Of a stretch of 28,818 nucleotides of DNA, positions 1 through 10,656 are shown one piece after another. A program made the translations under genes and the position numbers. Numbering within the stretch: the first letter of the stretch is position 1; every line of letters begins with the position of its first letter. Source of the DNA: Parachlorella kessleri (taxonomy: Eukaryota; Chlorophyta; Trebouxiophyceae; Chlorellales; Chlorellaceae); NCBI GenBank assembly GCA_001598975.1, contig BBXU01001927.1:1-28818 (forward strand). Reading direction: 5' to 3'. Under the pieces are notes generated by a model. The model saw only the letters and a list, made by a program, of their open reading frames with translations. It had not been told where the DNA came from and searched no databases.

Positions 1-113
1 GTGCCCAGCCCACCACCCAGTGTACGTGCAAAACCCTAGTATGAGGGTGTCCTTCAAGTTGTACGTTTCTCTCTACTCCAGCCATGCCCTTCCCCTTACT
101 TGACTAGTACCAG

Positions 114-1775
114 CTGCCAATGCGCAGGTGGTTTGAGAGGAACGGTGGAACCGTCATCCAGCATCATGCATCATTCCTGGATGAGTTTGATGTGCAACCC
201 AACGTGGCCTACCGGGATGATTTGAAGAGGCATGAGGTAGGGCTGCTGCAGCAGCCTTTCGCATATGATTACGGGGGCAGAGAATTTACCTAACCTTGCA
301 ATTTAGAAAGTTCCTGTGAGGTTGGCCGGGGCGGAGGTCCCTTTCACAAAGGGGCCACCCTCTTGTGAGCAGCTTGTCCTACAACACATCTTAAAACATA
401 TCGCACCATAGCACTCTGAGGACAAACTGAAACTACACTCTGCTGTACTGCAGGGCGCTTTCCTGCGCCTGGATATCCCTTTGGTCATGGACAGCATTGT
501 TGCCGAGGACCTTGTGGACCTCACAAATGTCAGCACCACCCACGTCTTGTACACAGACGCCGACGTCATGTTTGTGGGTGATGACGTCAGCACATGCACC
601 ATGCCGCTCCCAGAGCAGCTCAGCATGAGTCCCCAGCATGTGAAGGGAAGGCCCGAGAACTCGGGCGTGATGGTGTTCAACGTGCCAAGCTTCCGGGAGG
701 AGTTCCCATCCTTCCTGCAGCACGGCAGGGAGCAGAAGTTTAAGTTCGTTTATGACAATGGTGAGCGGACATGGAGGATGGTGGCCTGGCCAGCAAGCAG
801 GGTGGGCGCCTGCTCCAGAAAGGACGTCTCTTCTTGGGGGCCTGTAGAGTGCCTGCTCCAACAGCGCTGTTACAGCGGCGCTGCCTGCCGAAGACCGGTC
901 CCTGACACAATCCTTCGTGAGCCGTACAGCTGACGTTGAGTGGCAGTATCTGTAATGGCAGCTGGCAGTGCAAATTAAGGAGAGATGGGGTGAACTGGAT
1001 TGGCGCGACTGGATGCGGTATTCTGTGCACCGTCAGACTTCCTGACTGATCCTCTTGATCTTGCAGGGTGGCTGACTTCGTACCGGGAGGGCAAGAACAA
1101 GACCTGGGGAGCGCTCCCTGACACCATGAACTGGAAGGCTTACTGGGGCGGTGATGCCGATGTGACAATCCTCCACTGGTGAGCCTTGTGTGGGGCATGT
1201 CACCTGCCCTCACACAGCGGGTTGTACGATTGCCTGGATGCTAGACATTGTGGGTGTTGTTGGGGTCGGCATTTATGCTCCCTGTTATCTCCATGCATGG
1301 CCGCAGGGTGCATGAGAGGGTGGCAAAGGGGGTGTGAATATGGGGAAAGCAGGTGCATCACTGCTGCAGGTTGTTGTCGGGGGCTTCTAGCCAGTGGATT
1401 GGCGGTGTATGCTAGTATGTTATCGGACACTGGGGACAGTTGTCACACGCTCTTACACATAAGAAAACGCAAAAGGGAGCACCAGAATGGCCTGCCTTCA
1501 CCCAATATGGAGCACATGCAGATCTCCAGAGCTTGATGGTAGGGTCTCTGCCTGTGCTGTGCAGGCACGGGCCTAAGCCCCGCCGGCAGAGTTGCATTGA
1601 GTGTTTCCTGAAGCATGGGCGGCAGGAGGGCTGGGAGAAGCAGCACGGCTGCGAGAAGTGCCTCCCCATCTATGTGGGCATGGTCAACATGGGCAACGCT
1701 TCGGATGGCGGCGACATGTACGCTCGCATGCTGGATGTCTTTGAGGGATACTCTCAACAGGCACAGAGGCTGTGA
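114..1775 (+). CDS. GT8-like glycosyltransferase, 3' part (5' end outside window)
   Basis: The four visible exons are 114-236 (or from 128, see below), 454-760, 1067-1178 and 1565-1775. They join in frame (phases 0, 1, 2) into 250 residues ending at TGA 1773-1775. The product resembles nucleotide-sugar transferases of the GT8 type. Seen: a DXD-type metal/nucleotide-sugar site, YTDADVMF, at fragment residues 74-81; RPENSGVMVFN, like the NSGVMVFN strand of GT8 enzymes; and NWKAYWGG followed by ILHWHGPKP, like the C-terminal HFHGPKP element of that fold. The last exon adds a Cys-rich tail (CIEC and CEKC separated by 16 residues). No signal anchor is visible because the start lies before base 1. 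The first exon could begin at 128 (acceptor GCGCAG) instead of 114 (acceptor ACCAG); both keep the frame. A role in a Golgi or wall glycan pathway is inferred; donor sugar and acceptor cannot be read. Sure of a GT-A fold, less sure of GT8. Confidence 0.8.
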
Positions 1776-2405
1776 AAATTCATCATAGGGACTTCAATCT
1801 TGGTTGGCACTGCCGCTAAAATTATTGTGCATGCTGGCAACTGCTCACTGCAAGCTTGAAAAACTGCACTACAAACAGCAAGGCTCCCTGGACTTTTTCT
1901 CTTTCCCTTGTCTAGCTGCACATCTGTTCTTCCTTGTCTTAGTTCAACTTTGCTTCCTGATGTATCTTCATGTGGTTCCTGCAATCAAGTCGGACCCCTT
2001 GAGCACAATGGACAGCCCTCTTAGCTAGACAAGGGTGCGAGCAGTAAGTTCAACCCTTGAAGTAGTTGCTAATATTGATAATACGGATACCAAAAAGTTA
2101 ATAAAAGTATACTAAAAGCAATAACAACAAGTGCATATATATGCCTGGCTAGGCAGTGCCCCGCGGTAAGCCGCAAGTTCGAAAAACTTGGTATCTGGAA
2201 ACATGAACACCACCTCGTCAATGAATGCTTTGGATTATTAATAGCTGCACAGTCAAGCACACAACTGGACCCTTGAACGCAGAAAGCACGCAGCTGTCAA
2301 CAACTCTGGCGTAAGGTTGGCTTGTCAAGTGAGCTCTGCAGTCACGAGAGAGAGCAGTCGCCAGCAAATAAGCTGCACAACATAGTGTACAAGTGTATCT
2401 AGTGC
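1776..2405. other. Convergent intergenic region, 3' UTRs
   Basis: This 630 bp stretch lies between the stop of the GT8-like gene (+) and the stop of B1 (-), so it should hold both 3' UTRs. It is visibly more AT-rich around 2060-2140 (ATACCAAAAAGTTAATAAAA-like sequence). The six-frame reading gives only short frames with no recognisable motif. No TGTAA polyadenylation signal of the volvocalean kind was found near either stop. Confidence 0.6.
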
Positions 2406-5380
2406 TCACATGCCGATGCCTGGCAGGCCCACGTAGAGGCGCCAGTCAAGCGGGACAAAGCGGCCAGCAAACTGGGACTGGGCGATGCTCTTGCCCGCTG
2501 CGTTGGTGAGGGTGACCTTCAGCACCTGCCCAGCCAGCACCTCTAGCGTTTTAACCACAATGCCGGGGTTCAGCCAGTCCTGGCCAGCCCCATTCTCAGT
2601 GGGCCCGGGCGACATCAGGACCTTCTGTGTCTTGCCAGAATCTGTGAGGAAGCTATGCCGCAAATAGTAGTCGACGTCTTGACCTGCAGCATGCGCCCAA
2701 CCCACCTTGGATAGATTTCTCCGAGTCTCCCTGAATGCACTCAGCTGACGAACACAGACATAGATGCTAAGGCTGTATGATAGCAGCAGCATGAGGCCTG
2801 CTGGACACCAGGATCTAGCATGCCAGGCAAGCTAACTAAGTCCGAAACTCTAGCACTTACTGTGGCCTGCATGTGACAGAGCATGAGTCCATGGACTTTG
2901 GTGGCCACCAAAGTGGCTTCCTGGCACCGGGGTTTCCATACCTTTGACCCCAGGCACCCAGGAAGCAGGCACCATCAACACTAAACCAGGCCCTACCAGT
3001 CACCTACCTGCCGCCCAGACAGAAGGGATTAGCTCAAAGGCCAGCTTGACGGTCTGGAAGTTGCGGTTGTTGGTCTCCGTTATGGCAGCCTGGCTGGCAA
3101 ACAGCTGGCTGGACCAGATATTTGGAGATCCGCCGATGTCAATAGAGTCTTGAGCACCAGAAGTTGATGCCCCCAGGAGGGCTGCCATCTTGGCATACAG
3201 CTTTAGGCTGTCAAAGCGCCCGTCAGCATATTTCGCGCCCTGGTCGAAGTTCCCTGCCCTGCAAAACCAAGCTCAGGTATTAGTGTGGGTGGCAGGTAAT
3301 GCGAATAGGGAGTGAGAGCTGGGCTAAGGTACTGATGTGCACCAGTGCCACGGGAACACCACAGGAACAGCTGTAAGCAACGGCACACTCTGCCTTTGCC
3401 TTCCAACCAGGCTTGTGCTGACACCAGGCACAGCGACGTTTGGGGGCCAGTGCAACCCTTGCTGCTTCTTTTCATCTAGATGATGTGGACTGCGCATGCT
3501 TTCCCCACCTCTGGAGGGCACCTACCAGGCCTCTATTGCAAATCCCAGGTTCTGCACAGCGCCGCCATCTCCCGCTCCGTTCCGAACAAAGGCGAAGTTG
3601 GGGTTGGAAGGGGACCCGGGCGATGGTACTGCGCCAGCAGGCAAATAACGATGTTGAGTACCCAGCCTTCCGTTTAAGTACGGCACCAAAGGGGTAGTTA
3701 GTGCAGGGGCAGGTCTAATTAAGTCTGCAGGCCGACCGTGAGCATGCAGATGGAAAGTGGTACCGCCTGCGACTTCACTTACTTCCATCGATGGCCGTGT
3801 ACGTGACCTTGGTGTTGGTGATAGTGGTGGGAGCCCTCTGGAAAAGAGCGGCAGCCACCTGCCCAGGGGAGGTATAGGTGAGAAACGCAGAGTACAATTT
3901 AACGTTCTGAAGCGTGGAGGCATCGGACACGAAGCCGTTGTTAACGAAGGCCTGGAGAGCTACTTCCAGTTGTGTGTCTTTGACAGTGCCCTTGAGGAGC
4001 ATAGAGTTTGTGCAGCCAGCAATGCTGTTAGTTGTAGCCCGCAGCCCCGCCACATCAGCAGCACTAATGGCAGTGGAATAGCCAGCCAGTGTCGGCAACA
4101 TGAAAGGCTTGCTTGCCGCGTAGTTGCCCGCCTGCATAGCAGCACTTCCGGTGCATGTGGGCATGCTGGATTTGCTGGGACTGCAGGTTGACTGCATGCC
4201 TGCATGGAAAACTGCATTGTGATTGCCTTATGTACTATGGAGACAGCCGTAAGAGACCTCCATCAGTACCGATTTCTGACCCGAGCAGCAGCCTCCACCC
4301 CCAGCCCCGCCCAGGGCACCCTACCTGGAAATCCATGCCCACAGCTCCATTGCCTTGGATGTTCAGCCCGGTGGGAAAGCTGAGAAAGCCCAAGCGTGGG
4401 GTCAGGGCCAGGGGCTTGCTGATGGAGCCCGGCTGGGTCCAGACGATGGTGCAGCTGACGTCCTTGCAGGCAGCCTTGACTCGGTCCAGCGCTGGGGAGA
4501 AGTCGCCAGACACCGCCTCCTCCTTGAGCATGAACCACTCGGGCATCACCCAGAAGCTGGACTTGCCTCCAAACCTCACGGTGCCGAGGCCCTGGAAGAG
4601 GCTGCCATAGGCGGCTGTCCACCGGCGGTGGTGGACCGGCTGGGCTGTCAGGACGAGGGTCTGGCCAGCTGCCACAATAACTTTGGAGTTGTACGCTATG
4701 ACGAGGGGCTTGCTGCAGGGCAAATAGCAAGGGAGGGGAGGCTGTGGGTATGACATAGCCCCAGACGCCAGGGGTCATTTTCTACAGCTGGGCAAAACAC
4801 TGCACCATCTCTGCATGTGATAGCAGGACTCCGCCTAGTTGGCCTTCATGTCGGGTGCCACAGTCGCTGGTCGCAGCCTTGGGGGTCGCGTGAGCTTGCC
4901 TGACAACGGTGGTGGTTTTGATGTTGAGGTCACCGGTGACGTACAAGAACTTGGCTTTCCCAGCTGTTGCAAGTTTCAAGGAAGCGTAGCTCTTCACGTC
5001 GTTAACTCCACAGCTCGCAGCCTGCGGGCAAGAATACCGACTGTGGGCAGCCCCTGCACTATTGGCTGGACAGGCAGGAGGGGTTAGTACTGGTGCCCAA
5101 GACGAGGGCTGGGAGCCCGGGCGTTCCGACCAATTCTGCACATATCAGCCTGCTGTTCATACGATCTCGGCTTTACTTTATGGCTGTATTGGACTTGGTT
5201 TCTGATGACACACCCCCAGAGCAGCTACAGCTTCCCTCGGCCACCTGCTACCCCGTGCGTTCAGGGCTGGGGCGCAGCAGTACCATGCTGTCCGGGCAGA
5301 CTCACCAGCGCGGTGGCCACTCCCGTAAGCACCAGCAGTGCCACTGCGAGAGGTGGATTGTTACGTCTCGGATACGTCAT
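2406..5380 (-). CDS. B1: secreted beta-helix (pectate-lyase-like) protein, divergent type
   Basis: Seven exons on the minus strand: 5380-5306, 5021-4900, 4712-4325, 4131-3783, 3628-3526, 3258-3008 and 2683-2406. They total 1566 nt, 521 aa. The ATG at 5380 opens a signal peptide (MTYPRRNNPPL, then a hydrophobic AVALLVLTGVATAL) spliced to AASCGVND. Residues about 67-150 parallel the A proteins: a PLVIAYNSKVIVAAG strand, then WVMPEWF (residues 120-126). Where A proteins have GDGVTDD, B1 has only SGDFSPALD (134-141). The C-terminal exon has DWLNPGIVVKTLEVLAGQV, which can be laid over the A tail (WKPGS..YEVMI.V). Exons 2, 3, 4, 6 and 7 have exactly the lengths of B2. Intron 2 uses a GC donor. The protein should be secreted to wall or matrix; an enzymatic activity cannot be asserted because no catalytic residues are identifiable. 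Its head-to-head partner is A1. Confidence 0.85.
3277..3325 (+). repeat. Dispersed repeat copy 1 (short, in B1 intron 5)
   Basis: This intronic segment contains TATTAGTGTGGGTGGCAGGT followed by a TGCGAATAGGGAGT-like stretch. It matches the 5' half of copies at 26012-26101 (same strand) and 27557-27640 (opposite strand). Similarity fades after about 50 bp. By eye the three copies share TATTAG, TGGGTGGCAGGTA, TGC and AGGGAGT in register. No terminal inverted repeats or target-site duplication could be fixed. Confidence 0.6.
4898..4899 (-). other. Non-canonical GC splice donor, B1 intron 2
   Basis: On the minus strand exon 2 ends GTTGTCAG and the intron begins GCAAGC, a near-perfect GC-type donor. 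The spliced codon AG+C (Ser) joins to AAGCCCCTCGTC. The matching B2 junction is GTCAG followed by GTAGGT and gives the same Ser-Lys-Pro, so the junction position is supported by the paralog. Confidence 0.85.
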
Positions 5381-5650
5381 GTCTCAACTTCCTTGCTGAG
5401 AACCCAGGCTTTGCCACATGTGACATGTTATTGGACTTGCGGACATTGCAAGGTCGGATGCTCCGGAGGGAGCGGGAAAACCGAGGTCCACGGCATCCGT
5501 CAGGACTGCTCCTCATCGACTTTGAAGATCCTTTGGCACAACTTGCAGCATGCTTGTACCCTTGGGGAGGTCTGTAACTGTTGTGCGGAAACGTACCATA
5601 GCCTGGTAACCGTGAAAGGGGGTTATAGGCCCGTCCTAAAAGCCACCATC
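5381..5650. promoter_or_regulatory. Shared divergent promoter region of B1 and A1
   Basis: This 270 bp lies between the two start codons of B1 (-) and A1 (+) and must contain both 5' UTRs and both promoters. A TATA-like GTTATAGG sits at about 5620, roughly 30 bp before A1. The A1 start has a GCCACCATCATG context, close to the usual eukaryotic initiation consensus. No other operator-like repeat was recognised. Co-regulation of the pair is inferred from the spacing. Confidence 0.6.
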
Positions 5651-8600
5651 ATGTTGTGGTTTCGCAGCTTGTCGTTGGTTGTCTTAAGCGCAGCGGCGCT
5701 CCAGTCGCACGTTGCTCCCGTGCATGCGATAATCACGACCGACCAGTATTTCAGCTATACTAATCTGTTTCCCAAGTTTTCTGGTGTCTTGTGCCCCGAG
5801 GTAAGGGCAACGCCAGCTTCTTGTAACACTTGAATGTGAGCCCACGAACCAGGGGGTCACAACGCGGTTGCAGCCAGCGGACATTGCGTTTGCTGCTTGC
5901 AGTTATCTCTGGCGAGCCTGACATCTCAACCAGACGTTGTACCGAGTCTCACCAAGCTGAATGACTTCTTCGACCCGTCTGGCATCTTGTTCTTGGGCAG
6001 CGGCACCTATAGGGTGAAGCAGAACCTGAAGCTCACCAAAACCATATATGCTGAGGCTGGGGCAGTCTTTGAAGTGGCCTCAGGTGGGTCTGCACCAGGA
6101 AGGCCTGGTGTGCAAGGCAGAGAAGCGTGTGTCTGAATTGAGCTCTTGTGTAGGCGTGCCCACCCCTGTTCGTGTGCCCAGCTCTAGCTGGGTGGAGTAC
6201 AGATGTGCTAAGCCATTTGAACCGGCCGCAGCTGTCCATAGAGGCCCCAGTGGTGCTGTGGGAAATACTCAGTACGGTCGTGTCACCGCACACATGTCGC
6301 GCTGCTGCAGGCGTGACACTAACAATCTCCGCAGCTGTTAGCCACCCCGACACGACCTTTTTCACCGGCCCGGGAACCGTCCAGTGGGGCCCTGCTGGCC
6401 CCGAGTTCAACCTCAACCCTGTAGTTCCCGTGGACTGGTTTGGTGAGTCGCTGGCAAACCTTGGCAAAGAGACTCCCACCGTTGTGGCACGTACCTATTC
6501 ATGATGTGTACCTGGGCGTCTCATGGGAGTCCTCGCATGTTGGCTGCTTGTGGGCAGCGTGTAAGTATAGTGTGATGTCCTGGGAAGGGGAACAGGCACC
6601 TGCAGACCGAGTCCTCATGAGGGGGACACACATGATTCATGTGCCCTCGAAGTCTCGCTTGTTAAATACGGCCTGGTATCAACAGTTGTGTCCCTCTTGA
6701 GCCTGCCAGCCTCTCATATCAACTGAGACCTGTGCAGGTGCCAAGGGAGATGGGGTCACAGATGACGCAGCAGCCATCCAGCGAGCCTTTGATTCAGCCC
6801 CTTCCACTGTGCGCTTCGCTGCCAAGGTGTACCGCATCACACGTGCCGTAACAGTCAAAGCGGGTGTCTTTTCCGACAAGGGCGCCGTGCTGCAAGGGCT
6901 GGGAAGCAGCGTGACCGGGCTCCTGTTTCCAAACGGGGCCAGCGGGCAGCTACAGCTCCCCACGCTCAAGGGCTTTGGTCGCGCTCTGCAGACCTCCGGA
7001 GGGGTGAGTAGGGGGCGGACCAGACGAGCTGCAGTGGTGCAGTAGTTCGGCCATGGCAGTGGGGTTGGGCTGGGGTGGGGTGGGGACGGGTGCGCACTCG
7101 TTTCAGGGGCTTTTGCTGTCACTGCAAATCTTCTTTTTTCACTTTTCCATACCCACCTATAAACCCAGATGTGCTATACATCAACCGGCTGCACCAGTGC
7201 GCGCATGTCAGCCTCCCCTATAACAACCACTTTTCCTCCCCTGAGACTGCTCTTGACGTGCGCCCCATGCAGTTGACTGCCAGTATACCCTCCATCTCCA
7301 GCAGTGGCGTGGGAATCTATGTGCTACACCCAGGCACCTCAGGGGGCTTTGGCATCCGGGTCGATGTGTCAAGCATGGCCAAGGTTGGAAGGGCTGTGGT
7401 CTTCAAGAGCGCGGCAGCCCCTGTCAACTGGAATCTGTACCTGTGAGTCAAGACGCTGCGCTTGGTCAGCTTTGCAAGGCCTCGCCTACACGTGTTTGTT
7501 CACGGTCTGCATATTACAGCTCAGTGGGCTTTGTGAGGGCCAGGCGGCACTAGTTGCCTCCGCCACTTTTCAACATCAGGGCATGCACAAATTTGTTTTA
7601 ACCATGCCGGAGCCGCCTCTGCATGTGGGTGCAGGCAAGGCAGCGCCATCCGTGTGGGCTTGTTTGATGACATGAGCACGAAGGTCGCCAAGGCCCTGGT
7701 GCATTTTGAAGGTGAGCTGCAGCTGTCTGAAGCCAAACTTGGTGGTCCACTATTCACATGCACATGCTGAGAGCTCCCCCCACCCCACCTACCCCCGCCT
7801 CACCCACCCTCCTCCCCACACGGTGCCGGTTGCCCGGCAAAGTCACATGAGCTGGGGATGTTCGGGCGCCATTTTCCTCAGTCGCCTGCTGCATGCAGCT
7901 GCTGGCCCGTCTCCACATCCAGGGCTGCATGGAAGTCAACGCCATGGCAACATGCCCATGCAGGCCCTTACCGCATCGGCTGGGACAGCAACCACTTTGA
8001 GTTTGGGGAGGTCAGGGCGTCGGTGGCCAGCGGCTTTGCCCTGCTGCGCTGCGACCCTAGCGTGTGCAGCAGCGACAGCAACCCCCTGCCCAAGATCAAC
8101 CTGTTCGTCACCAAGGCGCTGCAGCCGCTCAGCGCAGACAGCAAGCTGCTGGACGGCTACATGACGGACTGTGAGCTGCGCCTGCGGCTCACGGCGCCCC
8201 TCACACCTGCGCAGACGGCCACCCAGAATGTGAATGGTCCAGCCTTAGCTAGCCCTGGGCTTGCACGCATAACAGTTGTGCTTGCCTGCCAGCAGTGTTG
8301 CAAGATGGTGTGGATACCTCCACAGCAGCAGGTGGTCGTCCTCGGCACGGAAGCATAGGCCTTGTTTGCCTGCACTGCACGCGAGCTTGTCTGTGACGTG
8401 ATAAGTTACCTACAGAACAGTTCAACGGTGCAATGTGAGGTTAGGCGCACGCTATCTGCTACCTGCAACGAGCATGGGGCGGTGGGCTGACCGGGGTGCT
8501 CAGTGCCGCTGGAGCTATCTCCTCTCTGCTGCGCAGGTCTTTTCCAACTCCTTCATATTCTACGACCCCTCAGCCATCGGCTCACGTGTGTACAAGCCTG

Positions 8601-9303
8601 TCACCACGCCCGACATCACGCTCTTCAAGCAGCAAAACTTTGGGCAGCCTGTGCACGCCACGCGCTTCAACCTGCAGCTGCCCCAGCAGGCGTGGAAACA
8701 GGGCGACAGGAAGATGTTCTACCTGTACCACCAGCTTGCCCAGAACAAGAAGCTGTACTACATCACGGAGGCCAGATACGGCGGCATGTGCAACTCTGTC
8801 ACTGGTGTGGCCGTGACTTCCATGATAGACAATTCTGGCACAGGTGGGTCAAAGGTGACCCGCCGCTGGCTCTCGGCCGGCCTCCTGAAGGAGCCGCGGC
8901 AACGAAGATTCTGGGGTAGTGAAGGCTGTCTTGAGAAATCAAGAGGCTAGTACCTTGGTAAGGGGCGCTGACGCTGTGTCGCATGGCGGTGGTGGTGGGT
9001 GGGAACGGATGGGTTGCCGGGGGTGGGTAGGCCTGGGCCTCCGCAGAGTGCCAAGTGCGGGTACCAAAGAGCAGCTGCGGCGGAGTCACTCCTGAGGTTT
9101 CGTGCTTGCCTGGTATCGGACAGCTATCTGATCATGAGCCCTCAGTGAGCCTGCATAAGCCTGCTATACCCCGGCCTGCTGCAGCCTGGAAGCCAGGATC
9201 ACGGGACTATGAGGTGATGATAGAGGTGATGGCCTGCAGAAGTATTGCCGCCACCGACGTCGTCAAGCTAGTGATCCTAGCAGGCAGTCCAGGCTGGCCC
9301 TGA
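5651..9303 (+). CDS. A1: secreted pectate-lyase-3-type beta-helix protein
   Basis: Nine exons: 5651-5800, 5903-6083, 6311-6442, 6738-7003, 7273-7442, 7635-7711, 7964-8229, 8537-8843 and 9185-9303. They total 1668 nt, 555 aa, and all phases agree. The N-terminus is a signal peptide ending near HVAPVHA, followed by IITTDQYF. Residues about 75-110 carry NDFFDPSGILFLGSGTYR and LKLTKTIYAEAGAVF. Then comes VVPVDWFGAKGDGVTDD (GDGVTDD at 158-164) and AAIQRAFD, the hallmark of the pectate lyase 3 / tailspike right-handed beta-helix superfamily. Later conserved blocks are GVGIYVLHPGTSGGFGI, RIGWDSNHFEFGEV, KMFYLYHQLAQNKKLYY and a C-terminal WKPGSRDYEVMIEV. The family includes lyases, hydrolases and non-enzymatic helices; GDGxTDD is structural, so the reaction is unknown. 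Secreted, probably to wall or matrix. Exon 5 starts at 7273 by paralog alignment, not at the upstream AG at 7167. B1 is its divergent neighbour. Confidence 0.88.
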
Positions 9304-10656
9304 CCTGCTGATTGTGCTGGGAGCCCTTTGGTCGTGGGCACCAATGTGATCATGATTGAAGCTGGGTGAGCTTTGAGTTCTGCGGTGGGCTTCAAGCGTG
9401 TTACCTGCGGTGCAAGTTTTGCTGTCATGAGGACAGTGACACCCCATCATGCTGGGCACTGAGAGCTCGTAGGGTCTGCTTTTGCCTAACTTTCTTCTGC
9501 ACTGCTCGTTGCCGCCAATTCCTGCATGCTGGGCATCCTCGTATAAGCTGCTGGAGTCACCTTGCTATGGACCTGGATCCCTGGCAGGTTCTCGTTCTGT
9601 GCTCATTTTCTCACAGTTACCGCTATATTGTGACCGTCAGTGACCCGTATGAGATATTATCAACGTCACTATCTTGCTGTGTAGGAAGTGCAAGCCGCTG
9701 GTACTTGGTGTGCCATTTTGTGGAGTGTGCAAGCTCATAAGTTGTTAAGAGTGCTGCGAGCTCATACTGAGGCACGATAAAGTTTGGTGGGGACCTTTGT
9801 GTACCATGTGAATAGACAGCATGTAGTGAAGGGACCCCGGGTCTAGACAGGGGCCTAGGGGCCTAGACAGGCACCCTCAGTGTCCTATGGCTGATGGACC
9901 TTGATGGACTTTCCTCATGGGCACTGGCATAGTGCAGGTGTGCTTTCATACCAGCTAGCTGCCAACGGTCCGGGACCAGTCAGTGAGCCCTCGAGGGGGA
10001 CTCCTTGCAATTGCTGTGACCAGGCTTGTCCCTAGTGCCTCAGGGCATAAGGACTGTCAACCTCATTTAGGACTGGGAGAAAGCAGTGGCTCTTGAGCCC
10101 GATGAGCCTCATAGCATTTCCTGCAACCGGAATTGTGTACTGCATAATATTACAGATTGTGCACACCATCGTTACAAAACGACTGGCAACCCCTGGTTGG
10201 GTTATTGTCGCCCAGCTCCATACATAAATCACTCATGTGGCAAAGCAACGACATTTGCCTTGTGTGTGCTGCCTATGAACTTGCAGCAAAGCATGCGCAG
10301 CCTTCAACGCTCTTGGCAGCCATCTATTTCTCACAGCTTGCCAACCCACCAGGGCTAGGCATGCCTTGAGGGTGAGGGGCAGCAGAAGCCAGTATACACA
10401 CATACGAGTAAGACAAAGGTGTATAAAGTATTGTGGGTGGCCACATAGAGGGACAGACGACCTGTGCTTGCCTGAGCAAAAGGTTTGGGGAAAAGACACA
10501 CATTGAAGGAAGATGTAATGCATGCATGTGACAACCAGCAACCGCATAGCAGGAGAGCAAGAGCACGAAGAAAAGGCAAGAAGACTGGTGAGCTATACTT
10601 ACAGCAGTTTTGTAGTTGTAAGGGGGGTACTCGGAAGCAGTCAGTCAGGACTAGAG
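9304..10656. other. Convergent intergenic region between A1 and B2
   Basis: This 1353 bp stretch separates the A1 and B2 stop codons and should hold both 3' UTRs. Open frames here (for example 9366-9740) are Cys-rich, start in the 3' UTR and match nothing in the family. A short direct repeat CTAGACAGG occurs at 9843 and 9863 with GGCCTAG between the copies. A TGTAA lies on the minus strand about 50 nt past the B2 stop and could be a polyadenylation signal, but a single pentamer is weak evidence. Confidence 0.55.

Noticed and set aside
2140..2200. A tRNA-like T-arm (CAAGTTCGAAAAACTTG)
   Set aside because: A 6-bp stem with a GTTCGA-like loop is present, but no acceptor, D or anticodon arm fits around it.
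5093..5833. A 246-aa plus-strand open frame across the B1/A1 promoter
   Set aside because: It runs through the antisense of B1 exon 1 and the promoter, and only its last part is real coding sequence (A1 exon 1 from 5651).
7168..7272. Extending A1 exon 5 upstream to the AG at 7167
   Set aside because: That acceptor breaks the phase 0 junction after GGAGGG, and the added residues have no counterpart in A2 or A3, which both start this exon at the (L/M)TA(S/T) position.
9366..9740. A 124-aa Cys-rich open frame after A1
   Set aside because: It lies in the A1 3' UTR, has no splice-supported extension and no similarity to the family.
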